DNA of 64,000 bases, taken from assembly GCF_010669305.1 (NCBI RefSeq), contig NZ_CP048649.1:2914001-2978000 (forward strand), given 5' to 3'. Every line of letters begins with the position of its first letter. The first letter of the stretch is position 1. The translations under genes were made by a program, and so were the position numbers. This DNA is from Aminipila butyrica (GTDB lineage: Bacteria; Bacillota; Clostridia; Peptostreptococcales; Anaerovoracaceae). The notes below the pieces were generated by a model, which searched no databases, was not told the DNA's origin, and was given only the letters and a program-made list of their open reading frames with translations. Positions 35,438-44,088 of the stretch are shown here, in pieces.

Positions 35438-36207
35438 AAGCTGGCGGCACAGACGCTTCTGCCCAGCTCTTTAACGTAGATAACTCTTACATCTGTTCCG
35501 TATATTCTGGCCAAGACTTCTTCTTGTAACACCTCTTCGGCGGCGCCAATTTGAAGGCCACCATGATAATCCAAAATGCCGATCTTGCCCCCTAAAAGAA
35601 AGGCATGATCTGGCGAATGCGTTGTCATAATAACGCTATAACCGCGCTGGGTTAACGTCTTTATCAGTTTAAGTATCCGAATCTGATTGCCATAGTCTAA
35701 GTACGCTGTCGGTTCATCAAAAACAATTAATTCGGCCTCCTGGGCGATGGCTCGGGCAATGGTTACCAGTTGTCTTTCGCCTCCGCTTAATTTGGTATAA
35801 GGCTTCTCGGCCAGTTCCATGCTGTCTAGCTGAACCAACGCTGCTTTTGCAATATCATAATCTGCTTTTGTGGGTTTTTGAAACATCCCTAAATGGGGAG
35901 AACGACCCATTACAACAAAGTCCAAGGAGGTAAATTCATAAGTTGGAATATGCACTTGCGGTACATAAGCAATAGTTTTGGCTACTTGTTTCAAATCCAT
36001 ACCGCACATAAGCTGGTCTTTTAACCAAAGCTCTCCTCTTGTGGGTTTCAGCAGGTTTGTAATGCAATTTAGCAAGGTTGATTTCCCCGCACCATTCGGT
36101 CCTAGGATGGTAAGAAAACTGCCTTTATCTAACTCAAAATTAACATCTGAAAGAATTTTCTTTTTGTTTTCATAAGAAAATTCAACACCTTTAACCCTCA
36201 ATATCAT
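35422..36207 (-). CDS. btuD: corrinoid/iron-chelate ABC transporter ATPase (BtuD-like)
   Basis: The 261-residue ATPase has Walker A GPNGAGKST (residues 36-44), signature KLSGGERQ, Walker B LIVFDEPTAYLD and the switch His in MTTHSPDH. It belongs to the FecE/BtuD/FhuC group. Its ATG overlaps the permease stop by four bases. The whole operon lies behind a cobalamin riboswitch, which makes corrinoid the most likely cargo rather than siderophore. Gene name is given by context, not by sequence alone. Confidence 0.88.
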   Translation of the reverse strand: MILRVKGVEFSYENKKKILSDVNFELDKGSFLTILGPNGAGKSTLLNCITNLLKPTRGELWLKDQLMCGMDLKQVAKTIAYVPQVHIPTYEFTSLDFVVMGRSPHLGMFQKPTKADYDIAKAALVQLDSMELAEKPYTKLSGGERQLVTIARAIAQEAELIVFDEPTAYLDYGNQIRILKLIKTLTQRGYSVIMTTHSPDHAFLLGGKIGILDYHGGLQIGAAEEVLQEEVLARIYGTDVRVIYVKELGRSVCAASLAGFL

Positions 36208-37229
36208 CGTAAATCTTTCCTTTGTTTTAGTAATAAGTAAAAGTAAAAAGGTGCGCCAATTAGTCCCGTTAAAATGCCCAGTGGTATTTCTGAGCTGCTG
36301 CTGACCCTTGCTATCGTATCTATGGCAACCATAAAGATGGCGCCTAAGATTGCAGCTACAGGAATTAGCTTTACATTATCGGGCCCCACAATCATTCTTC
36401 CCAAATGGGGAAGTACCAGTCCAATCCAGCCGATAGTTCCACTTATGCACACGGCACTAGCCGTCAATAAGGTGGAACAGATTATCAACACACCTCTCAA
36501 AAAAGTGGTGTCCATACCCAGGGTCTTAGCCTCTCTTTCTCCCAAAGATAAAATGTTAATCCGCCATCTAAGCAGATATAAAATACTTGCAGCTACCAGA
36601 ATAATTGGGGTTACTACATATATTTCTTTGGATGTCACTTGAGCTAAGCTTCCCAGCTGCCAGTAAACAATTGATGCCAGTTGTGTCTCCGGGTCAGCCA
36701 CATATTTAATCAGTCCCATAATGGAATTCATCATTCCGCCGACGATGATTCCTGAAAGTACAAGCATCATCATGGAATTGTTCTTTAATATTTTGGGGAT
36801 GGTTGTGGTCAACATAACGGCTAAGAATCCGCCTAAAAAGGCACAAATCTGTATCAGCCCATTTCCGCCTCCCCCTAAGATTGCACAGGACGCTCCAATA
36901 CAGGCCCCCGCAGATACCCCTAAAATATCCGGAGAAACCAAGGGATTTTGAAAAATCCCTTGGTATGAAGTTCCCGACAGAGCCAGGGCTCCGCCTACCA
37001 AGATTGCCGCCATGATTCGCGGAAGCCGTAAGGTAAAAATAATACTCTCGCACTGATCCGTCCAGGTCTGATGAATCGGAATCAGCTGAGCGAGCAAAAT
37101 GTTTATCACCTGTAAGGGCATGATATGGTATCGGCCGATGCTGACCGACAACACGACGATTAAACCTAAAAGGGCACACAACATGATGATGAGCAGCGGA
37201 TAAGGCCATTTCTGTTTTTTCTTATACAT
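36204..37229 (-). CDS. btuC: corrinoid ABC transporter permease (BtuC/FecCD family)
   Basis: The 341-residue protein starts at 37229 with AGGTG 5 bases upstream, 13 bases after the binding-protein stop; the longer frame to 37271 would overlap that gene. It has about ten helices with the FecCD hallmarks LRLPRIMAAILVGGALALSGTSYQGIFQNPLVSPDILG (cited in part) and GTIGWIGLVLPHLGR. It forms the dimeric channel with the ATPase. Cargo is inferred from the B12 riboswitch. Confidence 0.9.
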   Translation of the reverse strand: MYKKKQKWPYPLLIIMLCALLGLIVVLSVSIGRYHIMPLQVINILLAQLIPIHQTWTDQCESIIFTLRLPRIMAAILVGGALALSGTSYQGIFQNPLVSPDILGVSAGACIGASCAILGGGGNGLIQICAFLGGFLAVMLTTTIPKILKNNSMMMLVLSGIIVGGMMNSIMGLIKYVADPETQLASIVYWQLGSLAQVTSKEIYVVTPIILVAASILYLLRWRINILSLGEREAKTLGMDTTFLRGVLIICSTLLTASAVCISGTIGWIGLVLPHLGRMIVGPDNVKLIPVAAILGAIFMVAIDTIARVSSSSEIPLGILTGLIGAPFYFYLLLKQRKDLR

Positions 37230-37242
37230 CCATTCACCTATC

Positions 37243-38328
37243 CTACTGGCTTTGTTTATTTGCATCTTCACTTAAAATTAGAGCCATGTCCTTTGCCGAT
37301 AATTTATAATTAAAATAATCTTTATAATATGCCGTCAATTCTGTTTCCACGTCCTCATCGTTAAAAATATCCGGCTGAATAATCTGTGCCATCCATTTCA
37401 TCATCAAAGGAGTTTCTACACCTGGTGCATCCCAGCGATATATACCTAAAGGTGTTTTATATACCTTCTTATTTTTTACTGCCGAAATGCTACTCCAATC
37501 CTGGCCCGGAATGGTGTTTTTATATAAATCTTCCGGCTCAAATTCATCAAAATTACTTAAAAAAATGATTTCTGGATCCCAGGCTAGAATTTCTTCCATG
37601 GTGGCATTACTCTTCACTTGAGACGCAACGTTATCTGCTCCTGCCAGCTCTAAGGCTTCTCGCATAAAGTTATCATTTCCCTGGATTTTTAATTGAGCAT
37701 CTCGCAAATATAAAACTCTCGGTTTATCTGCCGTCTTTACGGCTTCTTGTTTCGCTTTCATATATTCATAGGTTTTCGTATAGGAATCAATAAATTGCTG
37801 GGCTCGTTCTTCCTTTCCCAATAATTCTCCAATGATTTTCATACTGGTCTGCAATTCATCAATGGTTTCATTTTTTATCATAATCGGGGCGATTCCAACT
37901 TCCTTTAGCTGAGCAGCTTCCGCCTCCTGATAATCCCAAATAATCATGACCTCTACACCATTCTTTGCCGTCTCTTCCATATTAATCGACAAATCACTGC
38001 CTATGCATGCCGTTGAAATATTACCATATTCCGGGTCCATGCTTTCCAGAAAATGACCCTTATATGCTTGCATGGCAGATGGGTTCATCGCACTTAAACG
38101 TGCGGAAGAATTATCAATACAATATATAACCGATGCCCAAGGAATGGGCACCACTCCTATTTTTTTTACCTCCATAGGAACTTCAACTTGATTGCCTGCC
38201 GCATCCACAATTACACGGGTCTGCACTTTATCTTCTGCCTTTAAATCGCTGTTTCCACAGCCATTTAACCCCACAAGCAAACAAATGCTTAAAACCACTA
38301 AAAATAATTTACTAAATCCTTTTTTCAC
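37243..38328 (-). CDS. btuF: corrinoid-binding lipoprotein (BtuF-like)
   Basis: The 361-residue protein uses a GTG start at 38328 with GGAGG 7 bases upstream. The signal ends in LNGC (Cys24 lipidated). A class III periplasmic-binding fold follows (RVIVDAAGNQVEVP, VEVMIIWDYQEAEAAQL, IIGELLGKEERAQQF). It would capture corrinoid at the cell surface and deliver it to the permease. FepB-type iron-chelate proteins look similar, so the cobalamin riboswitch upstream is the main argument for cargo. Confidence 0.87.
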   Translation of the reverse strand: MKKGFSKLFLVVLSICLLVGLNGCGNSDLKAEDKVQTRVIVDAAGNQVEVPMEVKKIGVVPIPWASVIYCIDNSSARLSAMNPSAMQAYKGHFLESMDPEYGNISTACIGSDLSINMEETAKNGVEVMIIWDYQEAEAAQLKEVGIAPIMIKNETIDELQTSMKIIGELLGKEERAQQFIDSYTKTYEYMKAKQEAVKTADKPRVLYLRDAQLKIQGNDNFMREALELAGADNVASQVKSNATMEEILAWDPEIIFLSNFDEFEPEDLYKNTIPGQDWSSISAVKNKKVYKTPLGIYRWDAPGVETPLMMKWMAQIIQPDIFNDEDVETELTAYYKDYFNYKLSAKDMALILSEDANKQSQ

Positions 38329-38438
38329 GTTAATTCCTCCTGCTATTTCCTTTAAATAATTCAACAAATAGTTATAATCGCCGTACCCCAGCAGGTTACC
38401 ATTCCAGTTGTCCATCTTGTTTTCCTCTCATGACACAC

Positions 38439-38471
38439 AAAAACTCCGCATCTTTCGGATACGGAGTTTTA
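38439..38471 (-). terminator. riboswitch-controlled terminator
   Basis: AAAACTCCG (38440-38448) pairs with CGGAGTTTT (38462-38470); a U run follows on the minus strand. It lies between the cobalamin aptamer and the binding-protein gene. Confidence 0.85.
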
Positions 38472-38574
38472 TTTTTCTTATTTTAGACTTGAATCTATTC
38501 CAAGTATGAAACGATAAAACAAAGCCAAATTCAACTTTCCCAATAATCCGTCAGGTCGTTAATTCAAAACTATC

Positions 38575-38726
38575 GAAGTATCCTGGCTTAGATTCTCTGT
38601 ACGCTGCAATGACTTCCCAGAATGATATTCCAGTGTCAATATTCTTTATCAGTTGCAACGACTCCTCTTCACAGTGGCGGTACCGCATCGGATTTTCACC
38701 GATTTCCATACAATAGCTCTATCTAT
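38575..38726 (-). ncRNA. cobalamin riboswitch
   Basis: Minus strand, in order: GGTGAAAATCCG (38700-38689), GATGCGG, the conserved GCCACTG (38678-38672), GGGAAG, and the B12 box AAGCCAGGATAC (38589-38578). These are the core elements of the adenosylcobalamin aptamer. It is followed by a terminator and the fecBCD-type operon, so binding of cobalamin should shut off uptake. Confidence 0.93.
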
Positions 38727-38733
38727 TTTTTTC

Positions 38734-38762
38734 ATTGTATCATAAGACAACAGAACATACAA
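38734..38762 (-). promoter_or_regulatory. promoter of the riboswitch transcript
   Basis: On the minus strand TTGTAT (38762-38757) and TACAAT (38739-38734) are 17 bases apart, placing the transcription start just ahead of the aptamer. Confidence 0.7.
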
Positions 38763-38765
38763 TCC

Positions 38766-38796
38766 AGCCCACAATAGACATTCTCCATTGTGGGCT
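38766..38796. promoter_or_regulatory. inverted repeat between riboswitch promoter and lysR
   Basis: AGCCCACAAT (38766-38775) and ATTGTGGGCT (38787-38796) are perfect 10-bp arms 11 bases apart, followed by a T7 run on the plus strand. The geometry fits a LysR-type operator for the divergent pair or a plus-strand terminator. Confidence 0.5.
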
Positions 38797-38859
38797 ATCA
38801 ATTTTTTTGATAATATAATACTTACATAAGAAGAAGAAACCCCAAGAGAGGAGTATTTT

Positions 38860-39789
38860 ATGACATTACAATCCATGAAATATATAATAGAAACGGCTAA
38901 TCATCAGTCTTTTTCAGAAGCTGCTAAAGTGCTATTTATTTCTCAGTCCACTTTATCCACCGCAATAAAAGAAATGGAAAAAAATCTAGGTATCATTTTA
39001 TTTTATCGCAACAATCGAGGTGTCACACTGACTGCGGACGGAGAAGATTTCTTAAAATATGCCAAAGAAATTGTTTATCAATCCGAGCAGCTGGAACAGC
39101 GGTATCGCTATCGAAAATATCTGCCCATGCGCTTTTCTGTTTCAACACAACGCCTTCCATTTGCCGTACGGTCCTTTACACAATTAATGAATACCTTAGA
39201 CTTAGAGTCCTACGATATCGCCATTCGAGAATGCCCGACCTACTCCGTCATCCAGGATGTTGCTAACCGCCGAAGCGAACTGGGTATTCTTTCTATCCAT
39301 CATACTCACCTTCGTTCCATCAAAAAGGTACTTGCCAGCTGTAAGCTCTGCTTTAATGAAATCCATCAGTTAAAACCTTATGTCTTTATTAATGCTTCCC
39401 ATCCTCTTGCTTCTAAAAAAAGTATTTCTGTGGAAGCGCTGGAACCCTATCCATTTGTCACCTATGATCAAGAAATTGACATATCCCATTTTACGGAGGA
39501 AATGCTTTTCTACAAACTGTTGAATAGAAATATACATGTGAGCGACCGCTGCACTAAAATTGCACTGGTTCGCAATGGCACGTGCTTTAGCATTGGTCCC
39601 GATTTAACCAACAGCAATGCCGATATATTTCATAAAGGTCTGGGCGAAATAGTAGCAATTCCCTTAAAAGACTTTCCCCACCCCTTACACCTTGGATATA
39701 TTTCTTTACTTTCTGAGCCCTTAAGCTTATTATCTAAAGAGTACCTAAAATATTTAGAAGCCGATATAAAAGCAATCGCCGGACTATAA
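38860..39789 (+). CDS. LysR-family transcriptional regulator
   Basis: The 309-residue protein has an N-terminal LysR helix-turn-helix (SFSEAAKVLFISQSTLSTAIKEME split by function, then LFYRNNRGVTLTADG) and a substrate-binding regulatory domain. GAGAGGAG precedes the ATG by 6 bases. It is divergent from the cobalamin-controlled transporter operon, with a 10-bp inverted repeat in the shared region, so it may control that operon or the broken membrane-protein gene downstream. Its ligand is unknown. Confidence 0.9.
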   Translation: MTLQSMKYIIETANHQSFSEAAKVLFISQSTLSTAIKEMEKNLGIILFYRNNRGVTLTADGEDFLKYAKEIVYQSEQLEQRYRYRKYLPMRFSVSTQRLPFAVRSFTQLMNTLDLESYDIAIRECPTYSVIQDVANRRSELGILSIHHTHLRSIKKVLASCKLCFNEIHQLKPYVFINASHPLASKKSISVEALEPYPFVTYDQEIDISHFTEEMLFYKLLNRNIHVSDRCTKIALVRNGTCFSIGPDLTNSNADIFHKGLGEIVAIPLKDFPHPLHLGYISLLSEPLSLLSKEYLKYLEADIKAIAGL

Positions 39790-39841
39790 TATGTAGAAAT
39801 CATCACATGACGTTCTAGTCCGCAACATTAAGGGGATGGAT

Positions 39842-40207
39842 ATGTTTAAGGGATTAAAAATATGGCTGGGGCTATGGGCAGTTCTAGCACTTATCGCTAT
39901 GTATACAGGGCTGGATACCACGACCTCTGTGATTTTTTCTTATGAAAAAATGTGAGGCAATGTACTTCTTTTCACGCCAGCCTGCGCTATTTTATTTATC
40001 AGCATCCTTTTTCAATGGTTAAGCTTTCTCTTCAAGAAACTGCTTGTACCAGGGGTGATTTCTGCTGCCGGTTATTTTCTTGTATTGGTTGTCTTTCTCC
40101 CCTATACGCCTTTATCTTGTATTCTCTTAGGCTTTCTCGCAAGCCCCGTAGGCCTTTTTCATTATGCGGTCTCGGTTCACTTCTTAGGTCAAATTTATGA
40201 AATTTGA
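39842..40207 (+). pseudogene. four-helix membrane protein interrupted by an in-frame TGA
   Basis: ATG at 39842 follows AAGGGGA. The frame encodes 37 residues with one helix (WLGLWAVLALIAMYTGL), meets TGA at 39953-39955, then continues in the same frame for 83 more codons to TGA at 40207. The continuation has three more strong membrane helices (LLFTPACAILFISILFQWL, SAAGYFLVLVVFLPYTP, CILLGFLASPVGLFHYAV). Continuous coding character on both sides argues for a recent nonsense change, possibly TGG to TGA, or for UGA decoding. No selenocysteine insertion hairpin is obvious. Its end overlaps the convergent FlxA-like gene by 24 bases. Confidence 0.6.
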
Positions 40208-40642
40208 CGTTGGACTGACAGCTTTTGAAACAATCTTTTGCTCCCCTTCTCCGTCTTTATCCAACCGATATAGGCCAGCAGATTCCTCTGGATTATCCCT
40301 GCTGGAAATATAGGTATCAAGTGCATTCCTTGCAGGATTAGAAGCAGAGTCTGGCTTTTGCTGTTCCGTACTCTTCTTCTCAGAAGCAGCTTCTGCTTTT
40401 AGCTGCTGAATCTGCTTGTTCAACTCTTCAATCCTCTTTTGCAAATTGGCATATTCTTCGCTCTGCTGTGCTGCAAAAGGATTTTTCTCCTCCTCTCGCT
40501 GTTTTTCAAGCTTGCTTCTTTCCTTCTCTAGTTTTTTAATCTGCTGTTCTGTATCTCTGGTATCACCTCCCGTGACATTTGGGCTGATGCCTGCCGCATT
40601 TGGATATCGAGGTGAAACGGCTCCCATACTGCTGATATTCAT
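40184..40642 (-). CDS. coiled-coil FlxA-like protein
   Basis: The 152-residue protein has no signal peptide or membrane helix. Residues about 30-90 are a charged heptad region (QQIKKLEKERSKLEKQREEE, LQKRIEELNKQIQQLK) like FlxA-family proteins. A Ser/Asn/Pro-rich N-terminus and an unstructured C-terminus flank it. AAGGAG precedes the ATG. It lies just downstream of the sensor kinase/LytTR regulator genes on the same strand (73-base gap) and may be their target. The function of FlxA-like proteins is unknown. Confidence 0.65.
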   Translation of the reverse strand: MNISSMGAVSPRYPNAAGISPNVTGGDTRDTEQQIKKLEKERSKLEKQREEEKNPFAAQQSEEYANLQKRIEELNKQIQQLKAEAASEKKSTEQQKPDSASNPARNALDTYISSRDNPEESAGLYRLDKDGEGEQKIVSKAVSPTSNFINLT

Positions 40643-40715
40643 CGTAAATTCTCCTTTGTTTTTAAAGATACTCTGAATATATCTGCTATGTTAGTGCATT
40701 TCAATGGCTTTGTAA

Positions 40716-42044
40716 TCAGATGTCGTCTGGTTGTCGTGGAATGACAAAAAGGATATTTAAGCGAAACATTTGTAAGTTTTTTTCTATACGCACCGTACCT
40801 TGATATTTTTTTACCACCGCTTTTATACTCTCTAGTCCAATCCCAGAACCTTTGGTAGGCATCATCTTATCTGTACGGCTATTTTCAATCTCAATCAGAA
40901 AGAATCCACTTTTTTGTACAGCCGAAAGCGTCAGATATCTATTAGATTGCACTACAGAGCTGCACGCATTTATGGCATTATCCACCGCATTTGAAAATAC
41001 AATACACAAGTCCAAAGCATCTAGGAGATTACCCCCAGGAATTTTTACAGTGCAATTCACATCGATACCCTTCTGGCGAGCTAACCCTAATTTATTTGTC
41101 AATAACATATCTAAAGCAATATTTCCAGTTTGACAAGGAAAAGAAAGTTGGTCAGAAAAGCTCGTCAACTTACCTAGGTATTCTAAAGCATTTTGGCTTT
41201 CTCCTTCTTTTAAAAATCCACCCAATACGGTCCAATGTCCTTTTAGATCATGGCGAAATGCCCGAGTCTGTTCATAACGCAGTTGCATCTCTTGAATAGA
41301 AATGGCCTGAGTGTGCACCTGTTGCTCCAAAAGTGCGTTCCGCATTTGCAGTTCAAAGCCTTCTGACAATTTCTTATAGGCAAAAAGAACGGCAAATAAA
41401 CAGAAGTATGCAGCGATTTGAATGCCTAACATGGTCCAGTCATTCACATTAGGAAAAATTCTGGTTCCCTCTGGGTTGATGACAACCATGTTGCCATATG
41501 CTGCAAAGACGTGCTGCATGACAAGAAGCACGAAAAAAATCGGCAACAGAAGAACCAAAACATACTGTAACAGAAAGATTCGTCTGCCATTCAGCCACGT
41601 TAAAACCAGTCGATAAGAAAAGAACACAACTACCATGACACTCAGACCACTAGCGGCCATCAGTATACTGGTATAGGAAAACAAGGTTGTAAAAACAATG
41701 CTCAACAAAGATTGAAAGATGCCGTTTGAAACCTGCATGATGCAAATTGCTAATACAGTTGTAATGGCAGATAAGGCTGGCTGGCATTTTAAGACTAGCC
41801 ATCCAAATAAAAAGAGGGCCGCCAATTCAAAGGCTGTAGCCATCGGAAAAGAAAACTGAAAATGCATTTCAGTCACCGCCAAGGAGTAAATAATCAGCAC
41901 ATAGCCTGCATGATGACACCACGTTGCTGTGCAACTTGTAAATTTGCTGAAAAAGGAGATTTCCAACCAAGCCAGGCAAGCATTTAATATACAAAAGAAA
42001 AAAATAAAATCCAGCCAGCCGCTGAATAGTTCAGTTATCTGCAT
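40716..42044 (-). CDS. AgrC-like GHKL sensor histidine kinase
   Basis: The 442-residue protein has six to seven N-terminal helices (about 11-230) without a soluble sensor domain, as in peptide-sensing AgrC kinases. A linker coiled coil and the catalytic core follow: FRHDLKGHW gives the phospho-acceptor His265, NAVDNAINAC is the N box and GSGIGLESIK the G box. It lies one base after the LytTR regulator gene. No AgrB/AgrD peptide-signal genes are nearby, so the ligand is not given by context. Confidence 0.9.
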   Translation of the reverse strand: MQITELFSGWLDFIFFFCILNACLAWLEISFFSKFTSCTATWCHHAGYVLIIYSLAVTEMHFQFSFPMATAFELAALFLFGWLVLKCQPALSAITTVLAICIMQVSNGIFQSLLSIVFTTLFSYTSILMAASGLSVMVVVFFSYRLVLTWLNGRRIFLLQYVLVLLLPIFFVLLVMQHVFAAYGNMVVINPEGTRIFPNVNDWTMLGIQIAAYFCLFAVLFAYKKLSEGFELQMRNALLEQQVHTQAISIQEMQLRYEQTRAFRHDLKGHWTVLGGFLKEGESQNALEYLGKLTSFSDQLSFPCQTGNIALDMLLTNKLGLARQKGIDVNCTVKIPGGNLLDALDLCIVFSNAVDNAINACSSVVQSNRYLTLSAVQKSGFFLIEIENSRTDKMMPTKGSGIGLESIKAVVKKYQGTVRIEKNLQMFRLNILFVIPRQPDDI

Positions 42045-42045
42045 T

Positions 42046-42753
42046 TTATTTGTCCCCTTTCTTCATATACGTCAACATGGCTTCCATAAACTCCTGTTGG
42101 CGTAGCCTTGAAACCGGCAGATTCTCTCCATTACTTAACTTCGCCAAACCTTTTTCATAACCGCAGACAGCCCGGAGGTTTACCAGATAACTGCGATGAC
42201 AGCAGAAGAAGTCGGGGGTCAGTTTCTTCTCTAATTCTTTCATTTTGAAATAATAGTCAATCACTTCCTGCTTGGTGTGAACAAAAATTTTTCTGTTAAT
42301 GGCTTCACAATACAAAATGTCAACAAAGGGGATGGATTTGCACCATGTGCCCTTTTGGACAGTCAAAATAGAGCTTTGTTGATTTTGAATGGAGCGAAGA
42401 AGACGGTCTAGCGTGGCTCTAAAACGACAATCATCTAAAGGTTTTAATAAAAAACCGGATGCTTCCACGGAAAAAGCATCATAGACATATTCTTTAAGAA
42501 TAGAAACAAAAACAAAAAAGCTTTCGGAGCCGGACTGTCTTAATCTTCTTGCGGCTTCCATACCGTTCATCCCTGTCATCTGTATATCAAGAAAAACGAT
42601 ATCAAAACTTTCATCACTTGAAAGCAAGTCTTCTCCACTAGAAAAGGAGCGTATTTGAGCCCTCTGGTGCTTCTCATCCATATAAGTGATGAGCTTATCT
42701 TTTAATTCGCCTATCATATTGCTATCGTCATCACATATTGCTATTCTAATCAA
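42046..42753 (-). CDS. LytTR-family response regulator (AgrA-like)
   Basis: The 235-residue protein has an N-terminal receiver (ICDDDSN, phosphorylatable Asp56 in VFLDIQMTG, and SILKEYVYDAF) and a C-terminal LytTR DNA-binding domain (ILYCEAINRKIFVHT, FFCCHRSYLVNLRAVCGYEKG). It pairs with the adjacent AgrC-like kinase. Two LytTR-type half-sites lie about 85-110 bases upstream, so autoregulation is likely, as in Agr systems. Confidence 0.92.
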   Translation of the reverse strand: MIRIAICDDDSNMIGELKDKLITYMDEKHQRAQIRSFSSGEDLLSSDESFDIVFLDIQMTGMNGMEAARRLRQSGSESFFVFVSILKEYVYDAFSVEASGFLLKPLDDCRFRATLDRLLRSIQNQQSSILTVQKGTWCKSIPFVDILYCEAINRKIFVHTKQEVIDYYFKMKELEKKLTPDFFCCHRSYLVNLRAVCGYEKGLAKLSNGENLPVSRLRQQEFMEAMLTYMKKGDK

Positions 42754-42792
42754 AATACACCCCTCGCTTATATTGCGTAATACACCATTTTA

Positions 42793-42862
42793 AGAATACC
42801 TTTGCTGTAACTGAAATTCAAGTGGAATGTAGTGAACTGTCATTTTATTGATTTCAACTGTA
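42793..42862 (-). promoter_or_regulatory. promoter with candidate LytTR direct repeats
   Basis: On the minus strand TTGAAT (42821-42816) and TATTCT (42798-42793) are 17 bases apart. Upstream lie ACAGTTG and ACAGTTC, with their CAGTT cores (42860-42856 and 42839-42835) exactly 21 bases apart. That is the spacing of AgrA/LytTR direct repeats. A third CAGTT (42813-42809) overlaps the promoter spacer. Confidence 0.55.
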
Positions 42863-42895
42863 TGGCCTGGGAACATCCGCAAAATTCCGCCACCT

Positions 42896-42933
42896 AAAAA
42901 GCAGTCTCCCTTCAACTTTAAGGCGACTGCTTT
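42896..42933 (-). terminator. terminator of the cob operon
   Basis: AAAGCAGTC (42898-42906) pairs with GACTGCTTT (42925-42933); TTTTT follows on the minus strand. Confidence 0.75.
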
Positions 42934-42983
42934 CTCTTCCTATTGATCTAAAATAAAATGCTTTTATCTTCGCTTTTCTTTTT

Positions 42984-44024
42984 TTAAAATGCCTGATAAG
43001 ACACTGGCTTTCCATCTTCCATGCGAAGGGTATAGCCGTGACCAGGATCGGGTATCCACTTATAAAAGTGTTTATCCTCCTCTGGAAAACAGTCAGCCAT
43101 GACCTCGGCAATAACGCCTCCGTGACAAACTACCACGGAGTGGGCTTCCTTGCCAGAATGGCGTGTAGAAAGTTCCTTTAACTGATGCAAATCGCCCAGT
43201 TTCTTAAATCCCTGAAGTACCCGGCTTTGAAAGACCTGCCTGCTCTCTCCGTTCGGAGGGCCTAGCTCCCCTGTCTCATCACTAATCCACTGCTGATATT
43301 CCGGGAGCTCCTTCAATTCCTCATAGGTAAACCGCTCATAATCCCCAAAGGAAATTTCTCGCAGTTCTTCTAGCACTCCGTGCTCCTGCTCCCCAAAAAT
43401 AATCTGAAAGGTCTCCTCCGTTCGGAGCATGCCTGTGGTATAAAAGTCTGCTCCATCGACTCTCGGATAAATGCTGTCAGCCTTTAAGGCAGCCAGCAAT
43501 TCCTTCCCTTCTTCCAGCAACGGTAGGTCTGATTGCCCATAATACCACCGTTTTACATTCCCCTCTGTAGTGCCATGGCGAATGATGTGAATGTAGGAAA
43601 CCCGTTGCGCCGGTTTGGTCATGGCTGGCGCAGCCACTCCTTTCAGCACTTGTGGCAGACCGCAGAAAATCCGCGTCACCCGCTGAGCCTGACCGCATAG
43701 ATAAATCAGCGCCCGGCCATTCATCTCTCGCCAAGCCCGCAGGGTCTTGTCCATAGGGACTACCCCTTGAGAGATGTCCGCACAGATCAGAATCTTATCC
43801 TTCAGTGCCTGCTCATGCTCCCGCAAATACTGACTAGCCTCCAAGCCCTGGGCTGTACAAGCATAAGTAAATTCCTCCAGCCCGTAAATCACCTTTTTAG
43901 AAAAGTCCAGTTCCACTGTGTCACTTTCTCTGCTGCAATAAAAAATTTCGTCTTCCTTTATATGAAATTGATTTTTGACGTAGTCCAGTTTGCCCTGGTA
44001 TACACCACCAACGATTATCTCCAT
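42984..44024 (-). CDS. CobU-like domain fused to CobC-type histidine phosphatase
   Basis: The 346-residue protein has two parts. Residues 1-130 resemble the adenosylcobinamide kinase CobU, ending with DISQGVVPMDKTLRAWREMNG and IFCGLPQVLKG. The P-loop reads GGVYQGKL, however, lacking the Ser/Thr after Lys. Residues 143-346 are a phosphoglycerate-mutase-like phosphatase (HIIRHGTTEGN, His150; VVVCHGG), the family of alpha-ribazole phosphatase CobC. It lies in an operon after cobU and cobS, so dephosphorylation of alpha-ribazole-5-phosphate or cobalamin-5-phosphate is likely. The degenerate kinase domain may bind nucleotide or scaffold the complex. Confidence 0.82.
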   Translation of the reverse strand: MEIIVGGVYQGKLDYVKNQFHIKEDEIFYCSRESDTVELDFSKKVIYGLEEFTYACTAQGLEASQYLREHEQALKDKILICADISQGVVPMDKTLRAWREMNGRALIYLCGQAQRVTRIFCGLPQVLKGVAAPAMTKPAQRVSYIHIIRHGTTEGNVKRWYYGQSDLPLLEEGKELLAALKADSIYPRVDGADFYTTGMLRTEETFQIIFGEQEHGVLEELREISFGDYERFTYEELKELPEYQQWISDETGELGPPNGESRQVFQSRVLQGFKKLGDLHQLKELSTRHSGKEAHSVVVCHGGVIAEVMADCFPEEDKHFYKWIPDPGHGYTLRMEDGKPVSYQAF

Positions 44025-44088
44025 TTGTAGACTCCTCCTTTTGTTACCTGCCTGATTTGAATTTCTCTGTCTCCTGTCAACTCTCTGC

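Noticed and set aside
36706..37209. 167-codon minus-strand frame inside the btuC gene
   Set aside because: Same-strand out-of-frame shadow; the FecCD permease frame carries the family motifs.
39953..39955. Selenocysteine codon
   Set aside because: No convincing hairpin follows the UGA and the protein family is unknown, so a nonsense mutation is the simpler reading; kept only as an alternative.
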